Shown: positions 11,073 through 23,401 of the stretch, piece after piece | How positions within the stretch are numbered: position 1 is the first letter of the stretch | Layout of the letters: each line of letters starts with the position of its first letter | Source: Cynocephalus volans | Taxonomy: Eukaryota; Chordata; Mammalia; Dermoptera; Cynocephalidae | Direction: 5' to 3' | NCBI RefSeq assembly: GCF_027409185.1 | Contig: NC_084472.1 | Location: forward strand, 18,152,524 to 18,216,523 | Length of the DNA: 64,000 nt | Program-made: the position numbers and the translations under genes | Notes under the pieces: generated by a model | Seen by the model: only the letters and a program-made list of their open reading frames with translations | The model's database searches: none | Told to the model about the DNA's origin: nothing

Positions 11073-11398
11073 ACAGGGTTTCTCAATCTTTAGCACTATG
11101 AACATCTCAGACCAAATAATTCTTTGCATTACAGCTATCCTGTGCATTATCAGATGAGCAGCAGCATCTCTGGCCTCTACTGACTAGAAGCCAATACAAC
11201 CTGCCCAAGACAATCAAAGATGTCTCCATGGGCGGCAGGTTAGCTCACTTGGTGGAGTGTGGTGCTGGTAATACCAAGATCAAGGGTTCAGATCTCTGTA
11301 CCATCCAGCCACCAAAAAAAAAAAAAAAAAAAGTGATGTCTCCAGACATTGTCAAATGTTCCTGGGGGAAAAAAGTGCCCCTTGGTTAAGAACCACTC
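11073..11398. mobile_element. hAT-Charlie-like nonautonomous DNA element
   Basis: The left end gggtttctcaatctt and right end ttaagaaccact are imperfect inverted repeats of the hAT cagtggttctcaa type. The interior has agcatctctggcctctactg and gacattgtcaaatgttcctg. It is split by the t-SINE at 11229-11334. A relative lies at 62430-62636. Confidence 0.6.
11229..11334 (+). repeat. t-SINE monomer
   Basis: tRNA-like monomer (gttagctcacttggtggagt, gtgctggtaataccaag) ending ccagccacc plus A tail. It is inserted in the hAT-like element with target duplication gatgtctcca (11219-11228, 11335-11344). Confidence 0.88.
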
Positions 11399-11744
11399 TT
11401 ACAGTGAGATGGACCAGAGAGCCTTGAATCTGCTCAAGCCCAGGGATCTACCAGATCACAGGTTGTGGTCTTTCCTACCACATGAGTAGGAACAGACTCT
11501 GAGCTTGGGCACCTAAGAAAAGCAGTAAGAATTGCATGGGAATAGAGTACCTCTCTAGGCTTAGTTTACAAATCTGTAAGATAAAGAAGTCTTATCAAAC
11601 AACCTTAAATATTTTCCACTTCTAAGATCCTTCAAGTCTTTGAGTCTAAGAATAAAAACAATAATCAAAGGGTGAAGTGAGAGGAATAGTCAGGATCAGC
11701 TAGTCATACTAGATTGATTTCAGATAATAATAACAACAGAAAAC

Positions 11745-11850
11745 ATGTAGTAGTGTTTAATAGGTGCCAGATCATTTTCTAAGCACTTTACATGAATATT
11801 AACATTGCAATGACTCCTTCACTCATTCACAAACTCATTAAACAAAATAT
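11745..11850 (-). repeat. MIR fragment
   Basis: Reads taggtgccagatcattttct, aagcactttacatgaat, as in antisense MIR. Short and diverged. Confidence 0.45.
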
Positions 11851-13435
11851 TTACTGAACTAAAGATTGAGTTAGAGCCTGTAGTAGAGAAACAGAATAAC
11901 AATGTAAGGTTCCTGGCCTCAAGGAGAGTCCAATCTAGTTAGATGGAAATGATATGCACCATATTTTCAGCTGAGTGATTACAACAAAAATGACATCACA
12001 AGGCAGTATAGGATTAGATATCCAATGAGTGGTATAGATAATAAATCCCTATTAGGTCAGGATGGGCAAAATTGGTTAGGACAGCCTTCATCAAAAAGTG
12101 GCAAAGATTTCAGCAGACGGGAAGTGTGGGATATATTATGAGGAGAACAATGAGAGCAAAGAGGTAAGGTATGAATATGTAAAACGTTCTAAATCACCTT
12201 AGTTGAGACATGGTTACATAGAGAAGGATAATGGAAAATAAGGATGGGAAAATAGTTCAGGACCAAAACAGGCCTAAGGTTCTGAACGCCAGGTTAAGAA
12301 AAGACGACACAGAGGTTCTGTTTCCAGTAACGTCAGGGGAGATCCTATCATGCCAAGTCTTCAATTGAATAATAACTATAAATTCTTAACAAAACATAAG
12401 AGACCAACCAAAAAAAAAAAAGATAGCAGGCAGAAACTGAACGAGAGTTGACACTTGACACTAGGAAGGAGAAAATGTCATTTGGTAAGTTTTCTATTTT
12501 TACACCTTTTTTTTTTTTTTTTTTTTTTTTGCCTGAGGAGAGGTAATAGTTGGTATTATTCAATGATAGATAAAAGTCAGATAGAAATGCTCAAAAAACT
12601 ATAAAACAGAGTTTGATGCAACTGTAGCAGTTGGAAAATGAAGGGGGAAAATCTCAGAAAGGAGACACAGAGGAAGAGCCCTAAATTCTGGATAAAAACT
12701 GGGCCCAAATCTCTGGCTGACCCCTCATCTATACAGACATGTAAGTGAGACAGATTCCAAAAAGCCCATTTAAGCCTTAAAAAAACTAGACAGAGACTTC
12801 AACTGCCATTTACCACAGAGAAGACAGACTTTGAGTTTAGTCAAGTTATCTGTGTAATAAAACAAATGAAAATCAATACTCTTTGGAAAAATATAACAGA
12901 ATCCACAGTCTCTATAATAGGTCATTTGAACTGTCCATATCATAATAAAAAATTACTAGGCCATGAAGAAATAGGAAAACATGACCTATACTCAAGAGAC
13001 AACATAACTGATCCTGAGATGGTCCAGATGTTACAATTAGCAGATGAAGATTTAAAGCAGCTATTATAAGGACATAAAGAAAAAGAAAAAAGCTTGTAAA
13101 GAATAAAAAAGTAGGAAATCTCAGCAGAAGAATAGAACCTATTAAAAAATGGAAATTCTAAAACAGAAAAATACAATATCTGAAATAAACAAAAAAGCAC
13201 TGGATTTGCAAATTGAAGCTCCCATCTAAGGATAAGAGAGGGAGAAAAAGGTCAAAAAGAAAAAAAAAAAAAAACCTCAGTAATCTATGGAACAATATCA
13301 AAAAATATAAACACAAGTAATTATGGTCCCAGAAGGAGAAGATAAAGAGAATTGGGAAAAATATTCAAAGAAATAATGGCCAAATATTTTCAAATTTGAT
13401 ACAAAAGACATAAACTTATGATTCAAAAGAGAAAG

Positions 13436-13512
13436 AGGTGCTGATAGCACCAATGACCAGGGCTTGACCCCCTGTACTGGCCAGCAGCCAAAAAAAGAAA
13501 AAAGAAAAAAAA
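13436..13512 (+). repeat. t-SINE monomer, 5'-truncated
   Basis: Starts inside the anticodon arm (aggtgctgatagcaccaatg) and ends gtactggccagcagcc plus A-rich tail. Confidence 0.75.
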
Positions 13513-13523
13513 AATAGAAAAAG

Positions 13524-13627
13524 ATGGGCTGGCTGGTTAGCTCAGTTGGGTAGAATGTGGTATTGATAACACCAAAGTCCAGGGTTCAATCCCTGTACTG
13601 ACCAGCTACCAAAAAAACCAAAATAAA
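13524..13627 (+). repeat. t-SINE monomer, tRNA-Ile-like
   Basis: Full monomer: ggctggctggttagctcagt, tattgataacaccaaag, gggttcaatccctgtactga, ccagctacc and A tail. It sits just downstream of the truncated copy at 13436 in the same orientation. Confidence 0.85.
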
Positions 13628-15092
13628 TATAATTTTTTTTTTAAAGAGAAAGAAAGGGGGAAGCATAATAGAGGACTAAAAACCCCAGAAAACAAGTAAT
13701 AGAATGGTATACTTTATAACCATCATATTGATAATTACATCAAACGTAAATGGACTAAAAACTCCAATTAAAAGGTGGAGATTGTCAGACTGGAAAAAAA
13801 AGCAAGCCCCAACTATATACTATCTACAGGAAATACACTTTAAATATAAAGACACAAATGTGTTGAAAGTTAAAATATGAAAAAAGATATATCATGAAAA
13901 CAGTAAGCAAAAGAAGGCTGGAGTGGCTACAATAATATTAGGTAAAGTAAACTTCATGACCAGAGATTAAGAAGGACATTTCATAGTGATAAGTGTTAAT
14001 TAATAGGAAAGCTAACTATCATAAATGTGTATGTGACTAATAACAGAGCTTCCATATACATGAAGCAAAAATTAACAGAATTAAATGGAGAAATAGAAAA
14101 CCCACAATCGGTATATATTGATTTTAACACCCTTCTATCAATGAAACAAAAAAATCAGTAAAGTTATAAATAGTTTGAATAACACTATCAACTATACTAA
14201 TTTACATATATTTAACACTACATCCAACTACAGCAGAACACACATTCTTTTCAAGAAATGATAATACCTGAATATTTCCAACCTTACTAGTCATAAAGGT
14301 AGTAAAACAAATTAACATAATTCACATACCTTTTTCTAGAATGTAAAGCTTCAGAAATCAAACACAATAATTAAGAGTATATTACCAACTGTATTACATA
14401 CCCAACTCATGCTTATCCCATGGTAATGGAGAACAGTGAAAGTCAATTCATAATTCAGGAATCTCATTATCTCTTGTTTCACCTCTTTCCCTACAAAATC
14501 TATTCCATGTGTAGGAAACATTACTTGTTTGCCTGTCATGTCTTGAATTTCCCTGATAAAACTGAGTCTCAGTGATACTACAGATATATGTTATCCTGGT
14601 AGTCAACAATCATGGGATTTGAGGAGAGGGTTGTTCCCAAACTAAGAGCCCGAGACATCCAAGGGTATAAAACAGTAGTAAAGAAGGGTCTTCAAGAACT
14701 ATCAACATTTCAAAATGCCTAACAGAAATCATTCATGTATCTGCAGTAAGGCTGTACAGTTGAATCTTAACCCTGTCACACACTAGCTGTTTAATTTTGG
14801 TCAAATTACTAACACTGTAGTTCTGCTTTTTGGTTGGTAAAATCGTTAATAATATGTATCTTGGAACTGGGTACATATTACATAAAATAACCTATGTACA
14901 GCACCCAGTTTGAGGATAACCATGTGGCAGGCACTCAACAAAGCTAAATTTAATTGTAGAAAAACTAAGTGGCAATTCTGGTTATCTCTTGCTGATCATA
15001 AGTTCTAAGTGACCCTATTAATTAAAAAAAGAAAAAATCCAGCAAGTTAATATTCAATTAATGCAGTTTATTTTTTTAGGTATAATATTTCA

Positions 15093-15199
15093 TTGCCTTT
15101 TTTGGGGGGCAGCTGGCCAGTAGATGCATCTGAACCCCTGACTGACCGTGGTGTTACAAGGATGTGCTCTAACCAACTGAGCTAAATGGCAAAGCCCCA
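15093..15199 (-). repeat. t-SINE monomer
   Basis: Antisense monomer (cagctggccagtagatgcat to aaccaactgagctaaatggc). Target duplication ggtataatatttca / ggcacaatatttca at 15079 and 15200. Confidence 0.82.
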
Positions 15200-15503
15200 G
15201 GCACAATATTTCAAAACCAGTGGCCACAAGGGAAAAGAGATAAGGTAGTCTTAACGTCAGGAAGCTGAAAACCGTAATATACAACTAGTATCAAGAATTC
15301 TCTTTCAGTGATCTCTTATACTATTTTATTGGAATCCTTTCCCCTCCCCTCCACTAGCTCTGATCCTAAAATTTACTCAGCTGCTTTCTGATGTTCTCAT
15401 ATTTTATTTTACTCATTTGAATTCTAGCTGGGTCTCTTTGGCATTTTCGTAGATTTTGTGAACTAAATATCTGGTTGAATTAGTTGACAAAAACCCCTAT
15501 TTA

Positions 15504-15650
15504 GGGCCGAGCCCATGGTGCACTCGGGAGAGTGCGGCGCTGGGAGCGCGGCGACTCTCCCGCCGCGGGTTCGGATCCTATATAGGAATGGCCAGTGCAC
15601 TCACTGGCTGAGTGCCGGTCACGAAAAAGACAAAAAAAAAAAAAAAAAAA
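15504..15650 (+). repeat. t-SINE, short-dimer subtype
   Basis: Good example of the GC-rich subtype: gggccgagcccatggtgcac, gcgctgggagcgcggcgac, gttcggatcctatatag, then shortened unit 2 and acgaaaaagac plus A tail. Flanks aaacccctattta and aaaccctattta (15490-15503, 15651-15662). Confidence 0.9.
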
Positions 15651-16014
15651 AAACCCTATTTAATAACAAAAGTACATTTATAGTGCTCATAACTAACAGG
15701 AGCTGTTGTTCCAGTGTCATAGGTCACTGCTGAAAACTTTACTACCTAAAACAGAGTCAGAGACATGTACAAGTATTACAGGATGGTGTAGATTCCAGTG
15801 GCCACTCTACCTTCACAGGCATGTCCTTCCTTTTCCCTGGACCACCCGTTGCCTGGCCAGGCACACTGCTGTCTCTGGGCTCTCTTTTCCTCCCGGTAAT
15901 AGGGCCTAGGCAGTAAAGTACCTCATTTCCATCTGACTAGACTAGAAGAATGAGGTTAATTCCCTAAGTCAGAAAATGGCCCTGATTCACCCCTTATGGT
16001 TTCATAGCTAATAC

Positions 16015-16235
16015 TCTTTAAATGTTTGTTGTGGGCCAGGTACTAGTCAACAATCTTTATATACATTACATGCAATCCTCACAATCCTATGAGGTGTAGG
16101 TATCATTAGATGAGAAAACTGAGGTGCAGAGAGATTAAATAATTTGTCTGTAGATACAAAGGTAGTGTGTGACAGAGCTGGAATCTGAACCCAGGCAGAG
16201 CTGACTCAGGAATCCACTTAACCATCTCACTATGC
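16015..16235 (-). repeat. MIR SINE
   Basis: Antisense MIR with atcctatgaggtgtaggtat, gatgagaaaactgaggtgca, gagagattaaataatttgtc and gaatctgaacccaggcagag. Confidence 0.8.
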
Positions 16236-17414
16236 TGCTTGGCGCTATCTAAGCTAGTAACATTCAAGTCTCTCTTTCCAAAGAAGATGGGTGCTCTGAA
16301 CATAGAGTACCCTTTGAGGGCATGCAACTCTGATAAAAAGAGCTTTGTCCCTGAAAGTTTGTTAATCAAGATATTATTTTATAGCAGAATATCTAACAGT
16401 TCCCTAGAGAACGGGACCAATTATCAGTATCCACCATAACATTTTTCAGAATACCATTAAATAAGCTAAACCCTTCATTCAGTGATTTCTAATACGCATT
16501 ACTTTATCTAGCTAGTCTCATGAATAATCAGTTAACTGTTTTATTCCCCAAATTTTAAAAAGTTATGTTAAAAACAAAAAAAATGAGTTAAATTGCTTTA
16601 GATTGGGAGAGGTAATCAGAACTCACCCTTTTGTTTCACTGAATTATTTGCCTTAGTTCAGCCTCCCCCATCTTTTCTCCCTTAGGAAGTCTGCAGATGA
16701 CTCCCTAGGGCACCTCTAGTGCTGCAGGAAAAGCTAAATGTCTTCTAAACCTACAGTATCCATTGCTGCTGCCTCCCCTAAGTAAAAAATTCTTAGGCTC
16801 AAACACCAAATTTAAAGTACATAAACATTTTAAAGCAGTCAAATTTTAACCACTTTAAAATCATCTCCCACTCTGAATCTCTCTCAAAAAGATACACAAT
16901 GGATAATGGCATCTTTGCTCTCAATAGGTGGGCTCTGCAGTGAAGAATAAAGAATTTTGATCTTGCCAAACCACTTAAAAAATCAGTGCTTTCCCTAAGA
17001 AGTTAAAAAAAAAAAAAAACTGTGGCAAGAGGGTAAGAAATTTCTTGAAACACAAAAGTCTACAATTTTGAAAAAAATCCCTCAATTGATCCTTCTGCCC
17101 TCTTCTAACAGCTCTCTTGTTTCTTTCCTTTCTCTGTCAAACTTACCAAATGTGGGATCCCTCCTGCTCCCATCTGCTGAGGTCAACTTAACTCCCAGAG
17201 GTGTGGCTTCCTTTCTCATTGCCCTACTGTAATCTTTGCAAATTTGCTTTATCTGTCCTCATTCTCCTTGCCCTTTCAGTTGCATCTGACACTGCTGACC
17301 TCCTCATTCCCTCCATAAAATGTCCCTCCTGGTAATTTTGATATTCTAGAGTCCTGGTACTTCCAACTCTTTGAACAGTCAGTGGCAGAGGCTGCCAGTT
17401 ATCCCCTAATATCC

Positions 17415-17830
17415 ATCCTTCCATTCTTCCTCAGTAACAGAACCCCAATTTTAGTTGGTACTTGGCTGCCCAAAAGAAAGATGTATTTTTCAAGCTTCCC
17501 TTGCAGCTAAGAGCAGGCCAATGTTATATAAGCAAAAGTGGTGTACACAACTGCAGGAGGCATCCTTAAAGGAAGCTGGGGAACTTTCTATTCTCTTTTT
17601 TTAAACCCTTCTTGGATGTTAGAATGCAAATATAATCAATAGGGCTGAAGCATCAAGCCATGGTCCACCTTCTTGGACTTTTCTTTCTTTTTTTTCTACC
17701 CACCTTGCCTTTGCCAGGCTAACCTTTTTGGATTTTTACATGAGAGAAAAATAAACTTTTATCTTGTTTAAGACACTGTTATTTTGAGTTCTGTGTCACT
17801 TGCAACCAAACCTGGTCCTTCCTAATGCAT
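17415..17830 (+). mobile_element. Solo LTR, ERVL-MaLR type (MLT1-like)
   Basis: The 3' part aaataaacttttatcttgtt, taagacactgttattttgag and a polyadenylation-like aataaa follow sense MLT1. The 5' edge is uncertain. Confidence 0.5.
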
Positions 17831-18169
17831 ACTTTTCTACTACTATATACTCTTTGTCACTTCAATGAGATTGTGTGCTCCTTAGGAATTCTGATAATGA
17901 CTGACCTAGATCTCAATGAATTTACTAATATGTAATTCTGGATGGGTCACTCTTTTTAATTTTAGTTGGGGATGGAATACAATGGTAAACAAAGACTCTT
18001 AATAAAGAAGATCAAGGTAAAAGATGATTCAGACGTTGCCACAGTTACTGTTTTTGTTGTAGTACTGGAAATCAATTCAGAGAATGGGGAAAAGATTGGA
18101 GAAAATAGGATATTATTCAGGTACATAAAATAATACCTATTAGGCTATGCTACTGAATGAAGATTTTTT

Positions 18170-18258
18170 TTTTGGCTCCTGGCCGGTACAGGGATCGAAG
18201 CCTGGACTTTGGTGTTATCAGCACCACGCTCTAATCAACTGAGCTAACCAACCAGACC
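18170..18258 (-). repeat. t-SINE monomer
   Basis: Antisense monomer with target duplication tgaagattttt (18159-18169 and 18259-18269). Confidence 0.85.
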
Positions 18259-18903
18259 TGAAGATTTTTTAGAAAAGAAATCTTGAATGAATGGGTAAGA
18301 TTTTTAACTACTTTATTGCTCATATAGGTGTAAATTATCAGAGGGAGCTACCTTTTCTCCAGTCCTCTGGCTTCCATGAAGAGGGCTTCTCTCTGAACAC
18401 ATTCCTGGCCTCCTGGCTTTTCTTACTTTATTCACTCTCCAGGAGGTGGAAGACTTAACTAGTAGATAAAATTTGTAAGCGTTTGTCTGACTCGGCAATT
18501 TTCTCCTCTTGGGGGCAGGTCTATCCAACACAGTACATACGGCAATCTGCCAGTGAAGATGGACAGTGTAGGCAGGCCAAATGTTCCCCATCCAATTCTA
18601 TTTACTTTTGACTGACTTAGTAAAGCATTTGCTTATGATTATCTTAAACAAACTTTAGCCTGGTTTCCATCCCATCCATTATTAATTTTGAATTAGTGGA
18701 CCTCAAAAGAAAAGTACTATGTTTTTGTTAGTTTTCAGGTACAAGAAAAAAATTGTTTAACATCAACAATAAACTCTTACGTTTCATCTGTCTTTACGCT
18801 AAGAGATTTTCTCTAATGTCTAAATCATATCTCACCAGTAAAGCATCAACAGTTTCCAGGAGACCTGACAGAATTCACAACCCTCCCTATACACTCAACC
18901 TTT

Positions 18904-19023
18904 TTATTATTATTATTATTATTTATTTTTTATATTTTGGGGTGGCTGGCTGGTAGAGGGATCCAAACCTGTGCCCTTGGTATTATAAGGCTGTGCTCTA
19001 ACCAACTGAGTTAATCAGCCAGC
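18904..19023 (-). repeat. t-SINE monomer
   Basis: (TTA)n-rich tail, then ggctggctggtagagggatc to caactgagttaatcagccag. Flanks ctatacactcaaccttt / ctaaacactcagtcttt are a decayed target duplication, so it is an older insertion. Confidence 0.8.
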
Positions 19024-19274
19024 CTAAACACTCAGTCTTTACACAAGATAGTAACTGGGGCCAGATGGCAAGAGCACCCCCATGCTACAGGGATGTTCAT
19101 ATTGTCTATAAACCTCCCTTGCTAATAGACATTATAACATCCATGAATTCCTGAAAGGAAGCTAGATGTTTATATTTCCTAAGAGGTAGGTTTGTTTGTA
19201 CTTACTCTTCTAAATTATAAAAAATGTTCTACTCTGATCTGGAAATAGAAGATGATGGACGTTAAGATAAACAT

Positions 19275-19470
19275 TTTTTAAAGACCTGCTTTGTACAGGG
19301 CATCAAAGTAAAGAATTTTACATATTCTAACTAAAGCCTCTGAAGTAGATGAGAAAACCGTGATGGGGAAGTTATATTAACTGCCCAGGGTCACTCAGTA
19401 AATGACAGTTCCAATATTTAAATCCAGGTCTGACTCAATCCAGGCTCATGCACATTTCACCATATTACAC
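19275..19470 (-). repeat. MIR SINE
   Basis: tagatgagaaaaccgtgatg, ggtcactcagtaaatgacag and aaatccaggtctgactc follow antisense MIR. Confidence 0.65.
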
Positions 19471-19616
19471 AGCCTTCCACAAGCTTACCTGCTAGATCCC
19501 ATGCTATGGGATCAATGACTTAGATCTGTTTGTCACCTAAGGATGCAAGCCAGTCTTCTGCCCAACTTCCAAATCTATTTTTTACCTCAATGGTCTTTGA
19601 AACTACTTGGCTCTCT

Positions 19617-20082
19617 GTGGTAGACTGCAAAAATATTTTGCAGCTCTTCCTATCAAGAGGTGGAGTCTATTTCCCTACTCTCTGACTCTGGGCTGGCCAT
19701 GTGACTTCCTCTGACCAGTAGAACATGGCAGAAGTAAAACTGTGGGAGTTCTCAGCTTGAGCCTTAAAAGGCCTTGCAGCTTCTACTTTTGCACTCTTGG
19801 AACCTTCTGCCACCAAATGAACAAGCCTGGGGTGAGACTGATTGTGCATTAGAGACCACGTAGAACTGAGATGACTCCTTTCAGCCAAGGGCCCCCAAGC
19901 ACATAGCTGTCCTGGCTGCTGACCACAAATTCACAAATGATCCAGCCAAAGCCAGAAGAACCACCCAGCTGAGCTCAGCCCAAATTGCCAGCCCACAGAA
20001 TTGTGAGTAGAATTGTTGTTGTTTTAAGCCAGTAAGTTTTGGGGAAGCTTGCTATACAGCAAAAGTTACAGATACAGCCTTT
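19617..20082 (+). mobile_element. Solo LTR, MLT1-like
   Basis: Starts tggtagactgcaaaaatatt, has gctggccatgtgacttcctc and ends gttgttttaagccagtaagt, ttttgggg.. gttacagatacag. This is the sense MLT1 arrangement. Confidence 0.65.
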
Positions 20083-20113
20083 TGGACTTAGATTTAGAGA
20101 CTCCTTGTAGTTA

Positions 20114-20277
20114 GGGCCAGCCTGTGGCTCACTTGGGAGAGTGTGGTGCTGATAACACCAAGGCCATGGGTTTGGATCCCTATATAGGAATGGCTAGTTT
20201 GCTTGCTTGTGAGAGCCTGGTGCTGACAACACCAAGTCAAGGGTTAAGATCCCATTACTGATCATCTTTTTTTAAAA
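20114..20277 (+). repeat. t-SINE dimer
   Basis: Full sense dimer with a perfect 18-bp target duplication agagactccttgtagtta (20096-20113, 20278-20295). Confidence 0.93.
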
Positions 20278-21960
20278 AGAGACTCCTTGTAGTTAAAAAT
20301 AGATGGGAATAGGCTCAAAGACCATTGAAAAGTTTACTGACAATGGCTTACTCATCCTTTCTCTTTCCTTCAAGGCCAGTCTATTAGAGCTCCTTAAACC
20401 TAAACAGGCTGTATCTTCAAGCAATTGACAATGAACTGGCCCAGACTTCTCTTTCATATGCTCCTTGAGGCAAGAACAGCTTCTCACAACTCTTTGTATA
20501 CCCTCATAGTACCTAGCACAAAGCCTTCCTTATATCATACATCCTCAGTAAAATTTCTGAATCAATAAAGGAGAGACAATTTTAACTCCTACAGAAGCTA
20601 AAACCTTCCAACTGCTTCAAAGCATAGTATAATGATAGCCTTGGTAATAAAATTTGGCAATTTTTACAAGCAATGGACAAAAGCCATGAGTACTGGCAAC
20701 TCCAGGACTTATGAAACTCAGTCCATTAGTTTTAACTACATAGTTTTAAAAAGCAGCTTCTAGGTCTTGGGGACAGGTCAGGCCAAATCTAGAATCAGCA
20801 ATTTAAATATGTACGAAAGGCTTTATGCTCTTCTATACCTTCTGAGCATGTCTAAGTGGTAGCTAAAAAACTGGAATCATTCCTCACATCTAACTGGATG
20901 GTGTTTAAAGAAGGAATAATGATGAATTCCTGTTACTGCTTAGCAAATTTCTAGAACACCGCAATTCCATAATTCTAGAACACCATAATTCTGGAACACT
21001 TAATCATAGTTTCTGAGAGAATGTCATTTCAAAAACAAAATAGGCTTTATCTGTATCTATGTCTATATCTATAAAATTGAATTAGCTATTACAGCACTTT
21101 CCCCTTTACATCAAAATGTTTTTATTAACATAAACTCAACATCAGTTTTTCACTCAAAGAAGTGTTTCAAATTTAACAAAAGATATAACTGCTTTAAACG
21201 CAACTCACAGAGTGTTCCATTACATAGCTGTCATTAGCTAAAAAAGATTTAGGCACAAAAAAGCATTGTCTTTCACAACAACCTTGCTTTAAGATTCTAA
21301 AGCTGAATCTGAAACTTAAAGTTGCTAAGTCACTTGCAAAAAATTAAATTGCACCTGGTGACTGAACTACATAATGGTTATTCAAAAATGCCGTGGCATT
21401 ATCAGCTGCATACTAGCCATGTGCACATACAAATTCAGGTGGACGGGAGAGGAATGGATCCTTGTCCACCTTTGGAATGGACCTATCTTTGGAAAAACAA
21501 GGATGACCTACAAGCTGATTCTGAATATCTTTTATATTTGAGATCTGAGTTAGGGAGACAAGATTAGTAAATCCAGGGCCCAAATATGGAGTGTGACTTG
21601 AAGGCCACTGTGTACTCTCTCAGAGGTTTGTAATTGCTGTTCTCCATAGCACTATCTCCAGTGGGGTCTACTGCTTCTCAGACCTGGGGCAGCTGTCAAC
21701 TCTCAGGTGATCTAATAACATTCATTTATTCAACCTAAATCTGCCAAGTGCCTACTATGCTAAATTCCATTTCTTTTGAGATAATTCAGTTATGCATCTT
21801 CCTGAAAAAAGAGGGAAAAGAGGCAGAGAAAAATAATAATTTAGGAGATTGCTAATCCATGCAAAAAATAAGAAGTATTTCTGAAAAAAACATGTAAATA
21901 TATTTGTATTTCATTTAGGATGAATTAAGTGAAAAATGGAAAGCAATCTTTCACTGGTAC

Positions 21961-22143
21961 CTGTATCCTAAGTCTTCACTGAGATGGATCATATGAAGGA
22001 TATACGATTCCTTGCTTGTTCCGGTGAGGCCAGGCAATAATAAAATAGTAGGTCTGATGCTAGTATCCATATAACATGTACTGTTATCATTATCAAACCA
22101 GTCCAGTGAAATCTGTCCTCCATCTGCAGTTTTAATAAGTTCA
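21961..22143 (-). CDS. ABHD3: ABHD3 exon 3 (183 nt)
   Basis: This 183-nt exon encodes residues 104-165 (N-E-L-I-K-T-A-D-G-G-Q-I-S-L-D-W, then W-F-D-N-D-N-S-T-C, then I-L-L-L-P-G-L-T-G-T and I-H-L-S-E-D-L-G-Y). It enters with one base completing an asparagine codon and leaves with AG of an arginine codon, which exon 4 completes. The acceptor is TTTCAG and the donor GTACCAG. The P-G-L-T-G-T segment corresponds to the oxyanion-hole region of this alpha/beta-hydrolase family. ABHD3 is known in mammals as a phospholipase acting on medium-chain and oxidatively truncated phosphatidylcholines. The donor GTACC is weaker than those of exons 2 and 4. Confidence 0.96.
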
Positions 22144-23237
22144 CTGAAAGGAATAATTCAAAAGACATTACTCATTAAGTGTTTCAAGTCCTGTTTTAAT
22201 TTTAAGTGTTTTAATTTCATAAGTATATGACCTTATTTGGTCATCTCAAAATAACTTTTTCAGCATTCATTAACACACACATATCTATCTATACCTACGT
22301 ATCACTTTCTTTCACTACAAGGATGTATAGTACAATGAAGATTGTACTATAAAGTATTTCCGGCAACCCCAATAAAAGGTAGCATATAAAAATGAACTTT
22401 GAAGCATGTCAAATATTCATCTTAATTATTTTCTCATTACTGTAAAATACCCAGCGTTTAACCCTTATTTGATTGAGGTCACCCAAATAACTGAACAGGG
22501 AATAATGAATAAGTGAAATGCTGATTTGATCAATGCTTTAGCTCTTTTGGTTCAATAATGCAGTCTCCCCACAGAGTATATTACAAATTTTGTTTCTTCA
22601 ATAATTCAAAGTACTTCTCACATAGCATCTATGAACTTACAGAATTTTCCCAAATAGTGCACGTTTCAGACAACAAAAAGATCTCCAGAAGGACTAGATG
22701 ACTCAGGGAAATTAATAATAGGCACCATTTAAATCTCCTGGTTATTGATATATTCTGGACCGTATCTTTAACGCCTCAAGGACATTATCACCAAGAAACC
22801 ATTTGCTTGTCAATTGTCAATATGAAGCCCTTTTACAAGAGTCCATCACACAAAACCAGAGTTAATTGGCATCTTTCTCACCCCTACCCCAGTATCTGCT
22901 ACACATCAATGAATTGGTGCATATCATCAAAGGATATCGATGCTCAGGGGCAGATGCATGACAAACTGGAAAACAGACACCCCCAAACACTTCTCTCTTC
23001 TTTGAAATAAACCATTTACATCAGGGTGCAAAAAAGGGGTGGTGGGAGGGCCAATACCTGACTATTTTCCAGCAGCTGGGAGTGGAGTGGGAAACACATC
23101 TTCCATTTCATTCCCTCTTTCTGTTCTACGAGTATAGACTTACTAAACCAAAAGTTCTATTAACCGGGAACTAGGAGTATGAAAACCAACAAAATCAGCA
23201 ATTTTGAAGAAATGACTGAAAATGGGAATTTACTTAC
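22144..23237 (-). other. ABHD3: ABHD3 intron 2 (1.1 kb)
   Basis: GT-AG intron. I see no coding block or nameable repeat in it. Confidence 0.85.
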
Positions 23238-23401
23238 TTCCTGTACTGCACCAGGGGCTTGGAAGTGATGAGCGGTCTCAGCAGGGTCTGTCCCCGACTC
23301 TCCCAGCACCAGACCGTCGGGTAGTACGTTTCTGTCACCACGGGACAGTGGTCCTGAAGGAAGCGGCTGAAACTCTCACCCCCCGTCACTAACCGGGGTT
23401 T
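23238..23401 (-). CDS. ABHD3: ABHD3 exon 2 (164 nt)
   Basis: Follows exon 1 in phase 0. It encodes K-P-R-L-V-T-G-G-E-S-F-S-R-F-L-Q-D-H, then C-P-V-V-T-E-T-Y-Y-P-T-V-W-C-W-E, then R-G-Q-T-L-L-R-P and S-K-P-L-V-Q-Y-R. The acceptor TTCAG lies at 23402-23406 and the donor is a near-ideal GTAAGTA (23231-23237). This is the lumenal or cytosolic linker and first strand region that precedes the hydrolase core in ABHD1/2/3 proteins. It ends after AA of an asparagine codon. Confidence 0.97.

Larger units (their letters stand above)
12640..14340 (+). mobile_element. Old L1 internal fragment (ORF2 5' region)
   Basis: 13760-14280 follows old L1 ORF2 endonuclease sequence in sense (actatctacaggaaatacac, ttaaatataaagacacaaat, ggctggagtggctacaataa, tcaacactatcaactatac), with stops and indels. 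12840-13430 is A-rich sequence resembling the upstream ORF1 region. Two t-SINEs interrupt it. No intact frame. Confidence 0.6.
8338..21960 (-). other. ABHD3: ABHD3 intron 3 (13.6 kb)
   Basis: GT-AG intron between exons 3 and 4. It holds the t-SINEs, MIRs, LTRs, a hAT-like element and an old L1 listed separately. The remaining stretches over 300 bases (9012-9840, 9950-10800, 11400-12640, 14345-15080, 15665-16010, 16240-17410, 17835-18160, 18270-18900, 20300-21960) show nothing I can name. Confidence 0.85.

Noticed and set aside
12866..13069. Small protein of 67 residues
   Set aside because: It lies in A-rich old L1 sequence and has no conserved features beyond that.
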